Assembly: GCF_039537505.1 (NCBI RefSeq)
Contig: NZ_BAABAQ010000002.1
Span: 434,001-498,000, forward strand
Direction: 5' to 3'
From: Streptosporangium oxazolinicum
GTDB lineage: Bacteria > Actinomycetota > Actinomycetes > Streptosporangiales > Streptosporangiaceae
DNA length: 64,000 nt
Of this stretch, positions 50,307 through 59,836 are shown piece after piece (the first letter of the stretch is position 1; the number at the start of each line of letters is the position of its first letter). The position numbers and the translations under genes are program-made. The notes below the pieces were generated by a model. That model had not been told where the DNA came from and did not search any database. It saw only the letters and a program-made list of their open reading frames with translations.

Positions 50307-51011
50307 TTACCTGACGAAGGGCTTCCTGCGACCGAGCAACGCCGTACCAACACGCAGGTGTGTCGCGCCGTTGGCGATCGCCTGGGATATGTCCCCACTC
50401 ATTCCCGCCGAGATGACGTCGGCGTCCGGGTGGGCCCGCCGGACGGAGTGCGCGATCTCCCTCAGCCTCGCGAACGCCCTGCCCGGCTCCTCCCCCAGCG
50501 GCGCGACCGCCATCACCCCGCCCAGCTCAAGCCCCCCGGCTCCGGCGACGGCGTCGGCCAGGGCCTCCACCTCCTCCGGTCGCGCGCCGCCCCGCGCGGG
50601 GTCGCCGTCGAGCGCGACCTGCACCAGGCAGGTGACCGTGCGTCCCGCCCCGAGCGCCTCCCTGCTGAGCGCGGTGACCAGGCGCGGGCGGTCGACCGAG
50701 TGGACGACGTCGGCGTACCCGACCACCGAGCGGACCTTGTTGGTCTGCAACTGGCCGACGAAGTGCCAGCGGAGGCCGAGATCGGCGCACTCGCGCGCCT
50801 TGGCCGAGGCCTCCTGGTCGCGGTTCTCCCCGACGTCGGTGATCCCGAGTCCGGCCAGGAACCGTACGTCGGAGGCGGGGTAGGTCTTGCTCACCGCGAT
50901 GAGCGTCAGCTCCTCGCGGTGACGGCCGGCGGCCCGGCAGGCTTGGGCGATCTCCGCCTCGACCCGGGCCAGCCCGGCCGCGATCTCGTCACGTCGTGTT
51001 GTTTCCGTCAC
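50307..51011 (-). CDS. yggS: PLP homeostasis protein, YggS family
   Basis: The 234-residue TIM-barrel protein carries PLP on Lys42 (LIAVSKTYP). GENRDQEASAK, WHFVGQLQTNK, VHSVDR and SAGMSGDISQAI are family motifs; the phosphate loop is near the end (THLRVGTALLGRR). It has no known catalytic activity and balances vitamin B6 and amino/keto acids. It follows ftsZ with a 90-base gap. Confidence 0.93.
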   Translation of the reverse strand: MTETTRRDEIAAGLARVEAEIAQACRAAGRHREELTLIAVSKTYPASDVRFLAGLGITDVGENRDQEASAKARECADLGLRWHFVGQLQTNKVRSVVGYADVVHSVDRPRLVTALSREALGAGRTVTCLVQVALDGDPARGGARPEEVEALADAVAGAGGLELGGVMAVAPLGEEPGRAFARLREIAHSVRRAHPDADVISAGMSGDISQAIANGATHLRVGTALLGRRKPFVR

Positions 51012-51013
51012 AT

Positions 51014-51070
51014 CTCCGCCGCTCGGACACTGGCAAACCGGCGGAGCCCATTCTTCCCGGCACGGCCGGG
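51014..51070. terminator. Two hairpins between ftsZ and yggS
   Basis: CTCCGCCG (51014-51021) can pair with CGGCGGAG (51039-51046) across 17 bases, and CCCGGC-ACG-GCCGGG lies at 51056-51070. Both are in the 90-base gap after ftsZ. There is no T run; they may be partial terminators or stabilise the ftsZ message 3' end. Confidence 0.4.
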
Positions 51071-51101
51071 CGGTCCGTCGCCGCCCCCACCGTGAGAGAT
51101 G

Positions 51102-52484
51102 TCACTTCAGGAAGTCGGGGACGTCCAGCTCCTCTTCCTGCTCCTCGAAGATCACCGGTCGGCGCCGGGCGGGGTCGGTGGCCCTGGCGGAGATCGGCGT
51201 CGGCTGCGAGGGCTCGGGAGCCGGTCGCGGGATCGACAACGGCGGGGAGTGCGGCTCCTCCGCGCGGTGCGGCTCGGCCTGCTCCGCGGCGGACGGCGCC
51301 TGCTGGACCGGGTAGATCTGCTGCGGCTGGGGCGCGGGCTCCGCCTGCGGGGGGGCGACCGGCCGCACCGGCGGGGGCGGCGCGTGCTCCACCCTGGGCT
51401 CGGGACGGGGCTCCGGGCGGGGCTCGGCCTTGACGGTGGGCGCCAGCGGGCGGACCTGGGGCGCCGCCGAGGGTGGGGCCGGGCGCGAGACGGACTGCGG
51501 GCGGGCGGCCGGTTGCGAGAGCGGCTTGGGCTCGGGAGCGGGCTCGTCGAACCCGGCCGCGATCACCGTGACGCGCACCTCGTCGCCGAGGGCGTCGTCG
51601 ATGACCGTACCGAAGATGATGTTGGCGTCCGGCGCGGCGGCGGTGGAGACGAGCTGGGCCGCCTCGTTGATCTCGAACAGGCCGAGGTCGGAGCCGCCGG
51701 CGATCGAGAGCAGCACGCCGTGCGCGCCGTCGATGCTCGCCTCCAGCAGCGGGCTGGAGACGGCCATCTCGGCCGCCGCGACCGAACGGTCGTCGCCGCG
51801 GGCGTGGCCGATACCCATCAGGGCGGAGCCCGCCCCGGACATGACCGACTTCACGTCGGCGAAGTCGAGGTTGATCAGGCCGGGCGTGGTGATCAGGTCG
51901 GTGATGCCCTGGACACCGGAGAGCAGCACCTGGTCGGCCGCCTTGAAGGCGTCCAGCACGCTCACCTGCCGGTCGGAGATCGACAGCAGCCGGTCGTTCG
52001 GGATCACGATGAGGGTGTCGACCTCCTCGCGGAGGGTCTCGATGCCCGCGTCGGCCTGCATCGCCCTGCGCCGGCCCTCGAAGCTGAAGGGCCGGGTCAC
52101 GACGCCGATGGTCAGCGCGCCCAGCGTACGGGCGATGTTGGCCACCACCGGGGCGCCGCCGGTGCCCGTGCCACCGCCCTCACCCGCCGTGACGAAAACC
52201 ATGTCGGCCCCCTTGAGGACCTCCTCGATCTCCTCACGGTGGTCCTCGGCCGCCTTGCGCCCGACTTCGGGATTGGCTCCCGCGCCGAGGCCACGGGTGA
52301 GTTCGCGCCCGACGTCGAGCTTGACGTCGGCGTCACTCATCAGCAGCGCCTGGGCGTCGGTATTGATGGCGATGAACTCGACGCCCTTGAGTCCCTCCTC
52401 GATCATCCGGTTGACGGCGTTGACTCCGCCTCCGCCGATTCCTACAACCTTGATGACCGCGAGGTAGTTCTGCGGTGCTGCCAC
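51102..52484 (-). CDS. ftsZ: Cell division GTPase FtsZ
   Basis: The 460-residue tubulin homologue forms the Z ring. GGGTGTGG (residues 103-110) is the tubulin signature and NLDFADVKSVM the T7 loop. After residue about 320 a Pro/Glu-rich linker follows, and the C-terminus DVPDFLK is the conserved peptide binding SepF. GTG 52484 gives the common N-terminus AAPQNYLAVIKVVGIGGGG. GTG 52529 extends it by 15 residues through a palindrome and is less likely. Own upstream region of 225 bases indicates a promoter separate from ftsQ. Confidence 0.97.
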   Translation of the reverse strand: MAAPQNYLAVIKVVGIGGGGVNAVNRMIEEGLKGVEFIAINTDAQALLMSDADVKLDVGRELTRGLGAGANPEVGRKAAEDHREEIEEVLKGADMVFVTAGEGGGTGTGGAPVVANIARTLGALTIGVVTRPFSFEGRRRAMQADAGIETLREEVDTLIVIPNDRLLSISDRQVSVLDAFKAADQVLLSGVQGITDLITTPGLINLDFADVKSVMSGAGSALMGIGHARGDDRSVAAAEMAVSSPLLEASIDGAHGVLLSIAGGSDLGLFEINEAAQLVSTAAAPDANIIFGTVIDDALGDEVRVTVIAAGFDEPAPEPKPLSQPAARPQSVSRPAPPSAAPQVRPLAPTVKAEPRPEPRPEPRVEHAPPPPVRPVAPPQAEPAPQPQQIYPVQQAPSAAEQAEPHRAEEPHSPPLSIPRPAPEPSQPTPISARATDPARRRPVIFEEQEEELDVPDFLK

Positions 52485-52523
52485 GACGAGGGGCCTTTCC
52501 GCTCGTTGACTTGCAATTTCATG

Positions 52524-52542
52524 CGGCACGGGGCCCGTGCCG
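52524..52542. promoter_or_regulatory. Palindrome in ftsZ leader
   Basis: CGGCACGGG and CCCGTGCCG face each other with one base between, about 40 bases before the ftsZ GTG. In the transcript it would form a tight hairpin close to the start; it also spans the alternative GTG at 52529. Confidence 0.5.
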
Positions 52543-52561
52543 TCGTTTCCAAAACCCTCAC

Positions 52562-52597
52562 CCTCAAGTTGAGATTTAGCTTTATGTCAACCTGAGG
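52562..52597. promoter_or_regulatory. Dyad with TTGACA element upstream of ftsZ
   Basis: CCTCAAGTTGA (52562-52572) and TCAACCTGAGG (52587-52597) form an 11-base dyad with one mismatch and a 14-base spacer. On the minus strand one arm holds GGTTGACAT, a good -35 element, so the dyad overlaps a likely ftsZ promoter. It could be an operator. Similar sequences are common before ftsZ in actinomycetes (family knowledge, not checked). Confidence 0.55.
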
Positions 52598-52709
52598 AGT
52601 GATACGGACAGTAGGAGTTACGCTCCTGGCGGGTCAACTAACCGCGCCGCAAGCGCGTCCAGCGTGTCGCGGGCCGCCCATTTCCGGGAACGCCCGCCAT
52701 CCGATGAGA

Positions 52710-53384
52710 TCACTTAACCGTCACGACGTCAGGCGAACTGACGTCATAGGTGTCGGCCGGACGCTTGAGCAGCGTAACAAGGATCCGCGTCTTGTCTGCG
52801 GGCCGGTCACCGCCGCCCCACACGATCGCGCGGCCGTCCTTGAGACGCAGCGAGACCGTCTCCGCCGACGGCGCGAGCACCTCCGCGACCCGGCGGGCGA
52901 GATTGTCCGGCAGCGCGGTGATGACGGTGAGCGCCGCCACGGTCGCCGGATCCGCCGGACCCGGCCGCGACACCCGCAGCACGGGCAGCGTCGGGGGCGC
53001 GACGTCCCTGAGCTCGGCGACCATCCCGTGCCGGTCCATCAGCGCGGACCTGTCACCGACCGGCACCACCACCACCGGCTCGCGCTCCACGACCTCGACG
53101 CGCAGGGTGCCCGGCCAGGCGCGGCTCACCGTCACCGACTCGACCTGCGGGATCCTGCCGATCCTGCCCTCGACCTCGGCCACGTCGACGGTGGCGAGGG
53201 GCTTGTCCGCGGCCACCTCCGCCGCCCGCCGGATCTGCTCGGCGGACAGGCCCGCGTTGCCCACCACCTGGATGTCCCGCACCCCGAGCACCGGGGAGAA
53301 GAACACCAGCCACGCGGCGATGCCCACCACCCCCACGGTGAGCAGGGCCAGGAAGGCCGACCGCCACACCCCGTTCATCACCAC
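52710..53384 (-). CDS. ftsQ: Cell division protein FtsQ
   Basis: The 224-residue protein has a very short cytoplasmic tail, a TM helix (about 9-30), the POTRA domain (32-103, VLGVRDIQVVGNAGLSAEQIRRAA) and the FtsQ beta domain (104-224). It links the divisome, mainly through FtsL/FtsB, to septal wall synthesis. GTG 53384 or ATG 53378 is the start; ATG 53378 is better spaced from GGAGG. It follows murC by 35 bases. Confidence 0.92.
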   Translation of the reverse strand: MVMNGVWRSAFLALLTVGVVGIAAWLVFFSPVLGVRDIQVVGNAGLSAEQIRRAAEVAADKPLATVDVAEVEGRIGRIPQVESVTVSRAWPGTLRVEVVEREPVVVVPVGDRSALMDRHGMVAELRDVAPPTLPVLRVSRPGPADPATVAALTVITALPDNLARRVAEVLAPSAETVSLRLKDGRAIVWGGGDRPADKTRILVTLLKRPADTYDVSSPDVVTVK

Positions 53385-53418
53385 TCCCCCTCCGGCGACC
53401 CGCGCCCGCCGACGTGGG

Positions 53419-54825
<1,407 letters not shown>

Positions 54826-54935
54826 CGGCCGCTCACCCCTCCTCGTTCGCCGCGCGGGCGCGTCCGCGCCGCGTCCGGCCGTCGTCCGTCTTCCGCGGTC
54901 TCGCGCTCACCGCCCCGGATCCCCTCGGCACCCAT

Positions 54936-56024
54936 TCAGCCCCTCCCCTGCGCCGCGATCCCCAGCACCCTGCGCGCCAGCGTCACGTCGGCGTCCTTCC
55001 TGCCCATCCTGGAGGCCGCCTCGGACATGGTCACCACGCGCTCGGGGTCGGACAGGATGGGCAGCACGTTCTGGATGATCCACTCCGCCGACAGCTCCGC
55101 GTCGTCGATCATCAGACCGCCGCCGCCCCGCACGATCGGGGTGGCGTTGAGCCGCTGCTCGCCGTTGCCGTGCGGCAGCGGGATGTACGCGGCCGGCAGG
55201 CCCACGGCCGTCAGCTCGGCGCAGGTCATCGCGCCGCTGCGGCACAGGGCGAAGTCGGCCGCCGCGTAGGCGAGGTCCATCCGGTCGACGTACTGCAGCA
55301 CGACGTACTGCGGGTCGCCCGGCGGCGGCTCCTCCTCCAGGGTGTTCTTCGGGCCGATGACGTGCAGCACCTGCACCCCGGCCCCGCGCAACGCGGGAGC
55401 GGCGGCCAGGGCCGCCCGGTTGAGCGAGCGGGCCCCCTGGGAGCCGCCGGTGACCAGCAGCGTGGGCAGGTCGGCCTCCAGGCCGAACCAGGACCTCGCC
55501 TTGTCGCCCATGGACAGCCGGTCCAGGTTGACGATCTCGCGGCGGAGGGGGATCCCGATGTGCTCGGCGCGGTTCAGCGGGGTGTCGGGGTGGCCGGTGA
55601 ACACGTGCTCGGTGAGGCGCGCGCCCAGCCGGTTGGCCAGGCCGGGGCGCGGGTTGGCCTCGTGGACCACGATCGGCACGTTGCGCCGCCGCGCCGCCAG
55701 GTAGGCGGGGGTCGCCACGTAACCGCCGAAGCCGACCAGGACGTCGGCCTGGACGCGGTCCATGATGCCGGCGGCCGCGTTGATGGCGCCCGCCAGGCGG
55801 CCGGGCACGCTCAGGAGCTGGGGCGTCAGGGCCCGGGGCAGCGGCACCGCGGGCACCAGCTGCAGCTCGTATCCCCGGGCGGGCACCAGCCTGGTCTCCA
55901 GGCCGCGTTCCGTACCGAGGCAGGTGATCCCGATGTTCGGGTCGAGTTGGCGCAACGCGTCGGCCAGAGCGAGCGCCGGTTCGATATGACCGGCCGTCCC
56001 GCCGCCGGCGAGGACCACCCTCAT
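54936..56024 (-). CDS. murG: UDP-GlcNAc:lipid I N-acetylglucosaminyltransferase
   Basis: The 362-residue GT28 enzyme makes lipid II at the inner membrane face. GGGTAGHIEPALALADAL is the N-terminal glycine loop, HEANPRPGLANRL corresponds to the usual HEQNxxPGLANR, and GGSQGARSLN and SGAMTCAELTAVGLPAAYIPLP are the donor-binding parts. ATG 56024 is set by the family N-terminus (MRVVLAGGG). The gap of 110 bases to murC holds no gene. Confidence 0.96.
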   Translation of the reverse strand: MRVVLAGGGTAGHIEPALALADALRQLDPNIGITCLGTERGLETRLVPARGYELQLVPAVPLPRALTPQLLSVPGRLAGAINAAAGIMDRVQADVLVGFGGYVATPAYLAARRRNVPIVVHEANPRPGLANRLGARLTEHVFTGHPDTPLNRAEHIGIPLRREIVNLDRLSMGDKARSWFGLEADLPTLLVTGGSQGARSLNRAALAAAPALRGAGVQVLHVIGPKNTLEEEPPPGDPQYVVLQYVDRMDLAYAAADFALCRSGAMTCAELTAVGLPAAYIPLPHGNGEQRLNATPIVRGGGGLMIDDAELSAEWIIQNVLPILSDPERVVTMSEAASRMGRKDADVTLARRVLGIAAQGRG

Positions 56025-56038
56025 GTCGGTCCTTTCGC

Positions 56039-57337
56039 TTATCGTCTTCCGCGGCCCGGCCGTCGTTTTCCGGCCGGACCACCCAGGCCAAGCCAGCTTA
56101 GGCCCCGCGCCACCGGTCCGGGGCCATGGGCCGCGAGAGCCTCGCGGGCGCCGGGCTCGTGCTTGGCGAACGACAGGAGCATGCCGAGGGCGGCGAGGGT
56201 GGGCAGCAGGGCCGATCCGCCGTAGGAGACCAGCGGCAACGGGATGCCGGTGATGGGCAGCACACCGATGACCGCGCCGATGTTGACGATCGCCTGGCCC
56301 ACGATCCAGGCGACCCCGGCGGCGGAGGCGAGCCTGACGAACGGGTCCTTGACCCGGGTGGCCACCCGCAGTCCCGCGTAGCCCAGCAGCCCGAACAGGG
56401 CCACCACGACGAGCGTGCCCATCAGGCCGAGCTCCTCGCCGAGGATGGAGAAGATGAAGTCGCTCTCCGAGTGCGGGATCCAGCTCCACTTCTGCCTGCT
56501 GGAGCCCAGGCCCAGCCCGAACCAGCCGCCGCTGCCGATGGCGATCTGCCCCTGCACGGCCTGGAAGCCCGAGCCCTGGGCGTTGCCCCACGGGTCGAGC
56601 CAGCCCGCGATCCGCGCCGAGCGGTATCCCTCGGTGCTGATCATGACGATGGTCGCGAGCACGGTCACCGCGAGGATCCCGCCGAACAGCTTCAGCGGCG
56701 CCCCCACCACCCACAGCAGCGACAGGAAGATCAGCATCAGCACCAGCGTGGTGCCGAGGTCGCTGCCCAGCATGACCATGACGGCCAGGATGGCGGTGCC
56801 CGGCATCAGCGGGATGAACAGGTTGCGCCACTCGATCATGCCGTTGCGCGCCTTGCGGGCCAGCAGGTCGGCGCCCCAGAGCATCAGCCCGAGCTTGGCG
56901 GGCTCGGACGGCTGCAGGTGGATGGGGCCGAGGTCGATCCAGCGCTGGGCGCCCAGCTGGGAGACGCCGACGAACAGCACCAGCACCAGGCCGAGGATCG
57001 ACAGCGCCATCAGCGGCAGACCGGCGAGCCTGAAGAACCGGGGCGGCAGCTGCGCGCAGATCCACATCAGCGGCAGGCCGAGCGCCGCCGAGATCGACTG
57101 CTTGAAGAACCAGTAGAAGGGATTGCCCGTCTCCTGCAGCGCCTCGATGCTGGAGGCCGACAGCACCATCATCAGGCCGAGGGTGAGCAGCAGCGCGCTG
57201 CACCCCAGGATCAGGTAGTACGAGGTCAGCGGCCGGTTGAGCAGCTCGCGGAAGGCGAGCACGTGCTCGCGGAACCCCTCGGGGCGCCTGGACGCGTCCT
57301 TGCGGACGAGCGCGCCCTCGTGGGTGACCGTGCTCAC
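56039..57337 (-). CDS. ftsW: SEDS peptidoglycan polymerase FtsW
   Basis: The 432-residue protein has about ten TM helices. SEDS motifs: LSASSIEALQE, FKQSISAALGLPLMW, GAQRWIDLGPIHLQPSEPAK (with the Glu and Lys near the active centre), and GILPITGIPLP-type VLPITGIPLPLVSYGGSAL. It polymerises septal glycan with FtsI. The start GTG 57337 overlaps the murD stop by four bases. The long frame up to 58099 is a murD shadow. Confidence 0.95.
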   Translation of the reverse strand: MSTVTHEGALVRKDASRRPEGFREHVLAFRELLNRPLTSYYLILGCSALLLTLGLMMVLSASSIEALQETGNPFYWFFKQSISAALGLPLMWICAQLPPRFFRLAGLPLMALSILGLVLVLFVGVSQLGAQRWIDLGPIHLQPSEPAKLGLMLWGADLLARKARNGMIEWRNLFIPLMPGTAILAVMVMLGSDLGTTLVLMLIFLSLLWVVGAPLKLFGGILAVTVLATIVMISTEGYRSARIAGWLDPWGNAQGSGFQAVQGQIAIGSGGWFGLGLGSSRQKWSWIPHSESDFIFSILGEELGLMGTLVVVALFGLLGYAGLRVATRVKDPFVRLASAAGVAWIVGQAIVNIGAVIGVLPITGIPLPLVSYGGSALLPTLAALGMLLSFAKHEPGAREALAAHGPGPVARGLSWLGLGGPAGKRRPGRGRR

Positions 57338-58737
57338 GCCGCTCCCCCGTCGTGCCCCTCGGCGAGACGATGCACGGCTCGGGCGAACGCCTCCCCTCGG
57401 GCGGGGTAACCGGCGAACATGTCCAGAGAGGCGCCGGCCGGGGCGAGCAGCACGGTGTCTCCGGGGGCGGCGAGCCTGGCGGCTTCGGTGACGACGCGGT
57501 CCATGACCCCAGTGTCTTGCCCCGCCACCTCCACCACCGGAACATTCCCGGCGTGTCGCGCCAGAGCTTCGCGAATTCGCTCGCGGTCGGCGCCCAGGAG
57601 CACCGCGCCGCGCAGGCGGGGCGCGGCGCGGCGTACCAGCTCGCCGACGTCGGCGCCCTTGAGCTGTCCTCCGGCGACCCAGACGATCGACGGGTAGGCG
57701 GCCAGCGAGGCGGCGGCGGCGTGCGGGTTGGTGGCCTTGGAGTCGTCCACGTAGTCGACCTCGGCGACCCTGGCCACGTGCGCGATCCGGTGGGGGTCGG
57801 GCACGAAGGCGAGCAGACCCTCGCGGACGGCGGCGGCGGGCACCCCGTAGGCCCTGGCCAGGGCCGCGGCGGCGAGCGCGTTGGCCACGTTGTGCGGCGC
57901 GAACGGGCGGATGTCGGCGAGCGAGGCGAGCTCCTCGGCGTTGCCCACCGGATCGGCGACGAACGCCCGGTCCACCAGCAGGTCCTCGACCACGCCGAGC
58001 TGGCCGGGCCGGGGCACCGCGAGGGTGAAGCCCACGCTCCGCGCCGCGCCGCCGCGCCCGGCCGCGCTCTCGTACGGCGCGGCGAGGCGGGCCGCCCACT
58101 CGTCGTCGGCGTTGTGCACGATCGTCCCGGCCCTGGCGAAGATCTCCCCCTTGACGCGGGCGTACTCCTCCATGGAGCCGTGCCAGTCGAGGTGGTCGGG
58201 CGCCACGTTGAGCACCGCGGCCGCGTACGGGGCGATGCTGGGCGAGCGGTGCAGCTGGAAGCTTGACAGCTCCACCGCGAGCACGTCGCCGGGTCCGGTG
58301 ACGGCCTCCACCACCGGGGTGCCGACGTTGCCGACGGCGAGCGCCCGGTGGCCCGCGGCCAGCAGCATCGCGGTGAGCATGCGCACCGCGGTGGTCTTGC
58401 CGTTGGTGCCGGTCAGCGCCAGCCAGGGGGCCGCGCCCTCGGGGCGGAGCCGCCAGGCCAGCTCGACCTCGCCGATCACCTCGATCCCGGCCGCCGCGGC
58501 GGCGGCGAGCAGCGGGTGGTGCGGCGGCCAGCCGGTGGTGACGATCAGGGAGGTGCCCGCGGGAGGTTCGGCGGGCTCGCCGAAGCGGACCTCGACGCCG
58601 AGCGCGGTCAGCTCCCCGGCGATCACCCTGGCCCGCTCGCCGTCCCGGCCCTCCAGGACGACCACCTTCTCGCCGCGCCCCGCCATCGCGCGGGCGACGG
58701 CCGTGCCCGAGACCCCCAGTCCCGCGACGCAGATCAC
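57334..58737 (-). CDS. murD: UDP-N-acetylmuramoyl-L-alanine--D-glutamate ligase
   Basis: The 467-residue Mur ligase adds D-Glu. It begins right at the Rossmann strand ICVAGLGVSGTAVARA, has the P-loop LTGTNGKTTAV (108-118), PDHLDWHGSMEEYARVKGEIF and DDSKATNPHAAAASLAAY. The start is GTG 58737, 40 bases from the mraY stop. It overlaps ftsW by four bases. Confidence 0.96.
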   Translation of the reverse strand: MICVAGLGVSGTAVARAMAGRGEKVVVLEGRDGERARVIAGELTALGVEVRFGEPAEPPAGTSLIVTTGWPPHHPLLAAAAAAGIEVIGEVELAWRLRPEGAAPWLALTGTNGKTTAVRMLTAMLLAAGHRALAVGNVGTPVVEAVTGPGDVLAVELSSFQLHRSPSIAPYAAAVLNVAPDHLDWHGSMEEYARVKGEIFARAGTIVHNADDEWAARLAAPYESAAGRGGAARSVGFTLAVPRPGQLGVVEDLLVDRAFVADPVGNAEELASLADIRPFAPHNVANALAAAALARAYGVPAAAVREGLLAFVPDPHRIAHVARVAEVDYVDDSKATNPHAAAASLAAYPSIVWVAGGQLKGADVGELVRRAAPRLRGAVLLGADRERIREALARHAGNVPVVEVAGQDTGVMDRVVTEAARLAAPGDTVLLAPAGASLDMFAGYPARGEAFARAVHRLAEGHDGGAA

Positions 58738-58777
58738 GCGTCCTCCCCTGCCGGGCCCGTCCGGCTCGTCGACCCGT

Positions 58778-59836
58778 TCACAGCCTGGGCATCCATTCCA
58801 CGTAGAAGATCCCCAGCCCGGCGGCGGCGCACAGGGCGGCGATCAGCCAGAAGCGGACCACGATCGTCGTCTCGGCCCAGCCCTTCAGCTCGAAGTGGTG
58901 CTGGAGCGGGGCCATCCTGAAGACCCGTTTCCCGGTCATCTTGAAGAAGCCGACCTGGATGATCACCGACATGGTGATGAGCACGCACATCCCGGCGAGG
59001 ACGATCAGCAGGAGCTGGGTCCTGGTGGTGATGGCCAGCCCGGCGAGCACGCCGCCCAGGGCGAGCGAGCCGGTGTCGCCCATGAAGATCTTCGCGGGCG
59101 GGGCGTTCCACCACAGGAACCCGACCAGCGCGCCGAGCACCGCGGCGGCGACCACGGCCAGGTCCAGCGGATCGCGGACCCAGTAGCAGTTGGGCCCGAG
59201 CTGGGTGGTGCAGCTGTTGCGCAGCTGCCAGTTGCCGATCAGCACGTACGAGGCCAGCACCACGCCGGTGGCGCCGCTGGCCAGGCCGTCGAGGCCGTCG
59301 GTGAGGTTCACCGCGTTGGAGAAGCCGACGATCATGATCAGCACCCAGATGGTGAACCCGATGAGGCCCACGGAGGGGCCGAAGTCCCTCAGGAACGACA
59401 GGCGCGTCTCGGCCGGGGTGATCAGGTAGGCGTTGGGGAAACGGGTCACCAGGACCGCGAAGACCGCGCCGACGATGAGCTGGCCCAGCGCCTTGGCGCC
59501 GCTGCGCAGGCCGAGGCTGCGCTGCTTGTAGATCTTGATGAAGTCGTCGAGGAAGCCGACCGCGCCCAGTCCCGTCATCAGGAACAGCACGAGGACGGCG
59601 GAGACCGTGGGGGGGGTGAAGCTGTAGAGATGGGCGCAGGCGAAGCCGACCAGCGCGGCGATCACGATCACGGTGCCGCCCATGGTGGGGGTGCCGCGCT
59701 TGTCGTGGTGGCCGGAGGGTCCCTCCTCCCGGATGCTCTGCCCGTAGCCGCGCCGGGAGAACAGGCGGATCGCCAGCGGCGTGCCCAGCATGGACAGCAG
59801 CAGGCTGACCGCCGCCGCGACGAGGATCTCCCTCAT
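58778..59836 (-). CDS. mraY: Phospho-N-acetylmuramoyl-pentapeptide transferase
   Basis: The 352-residue membrane enzyme makes lipid I from UDP-MurNAc-pentapeptide and undecaprenyl phosphate. About ten TM helices; the catalytic aspartates are in GFLDDFIKI and NLTDGLDGLA, with FMGDTGSLALGG and the APLQHHFELKGW (HHH-like) loop. ATG 59836 overlaps the murF stop by four bases. Confidence 0.96.
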   Translation of the reverse strand: MREILVAAAVSLLLSMLGTPLAIRLFSRRGYGQSIREEGPSGHHDKRGTPTMGGTVIVIAALVGFACAHLYSFTPPTVSAVLVLFLMTGLGAVGFLDDFIKIYKQRSLGLRSGAKALGQLIVGAVFAVLVTRFPNAYLITPAETRLSFLRDFGPSVGLIGFTIWVLIMIVGFSNAVNLTDGLDGLASGATGVVLASYVLIGNWQLRNSCTTQLGPNCYWVRDPLDLAVVAAAVLGALVGFLWWNAPPAKIFMGDTGSLALGGVLAGLAITTRTQLLLIVLAGMCVLITMSVIIQVGFFKMTGKRVFRMAPLQHHFELKGWAETTIVVRFWLIAALCAAAGLGIFYVEWMPRL

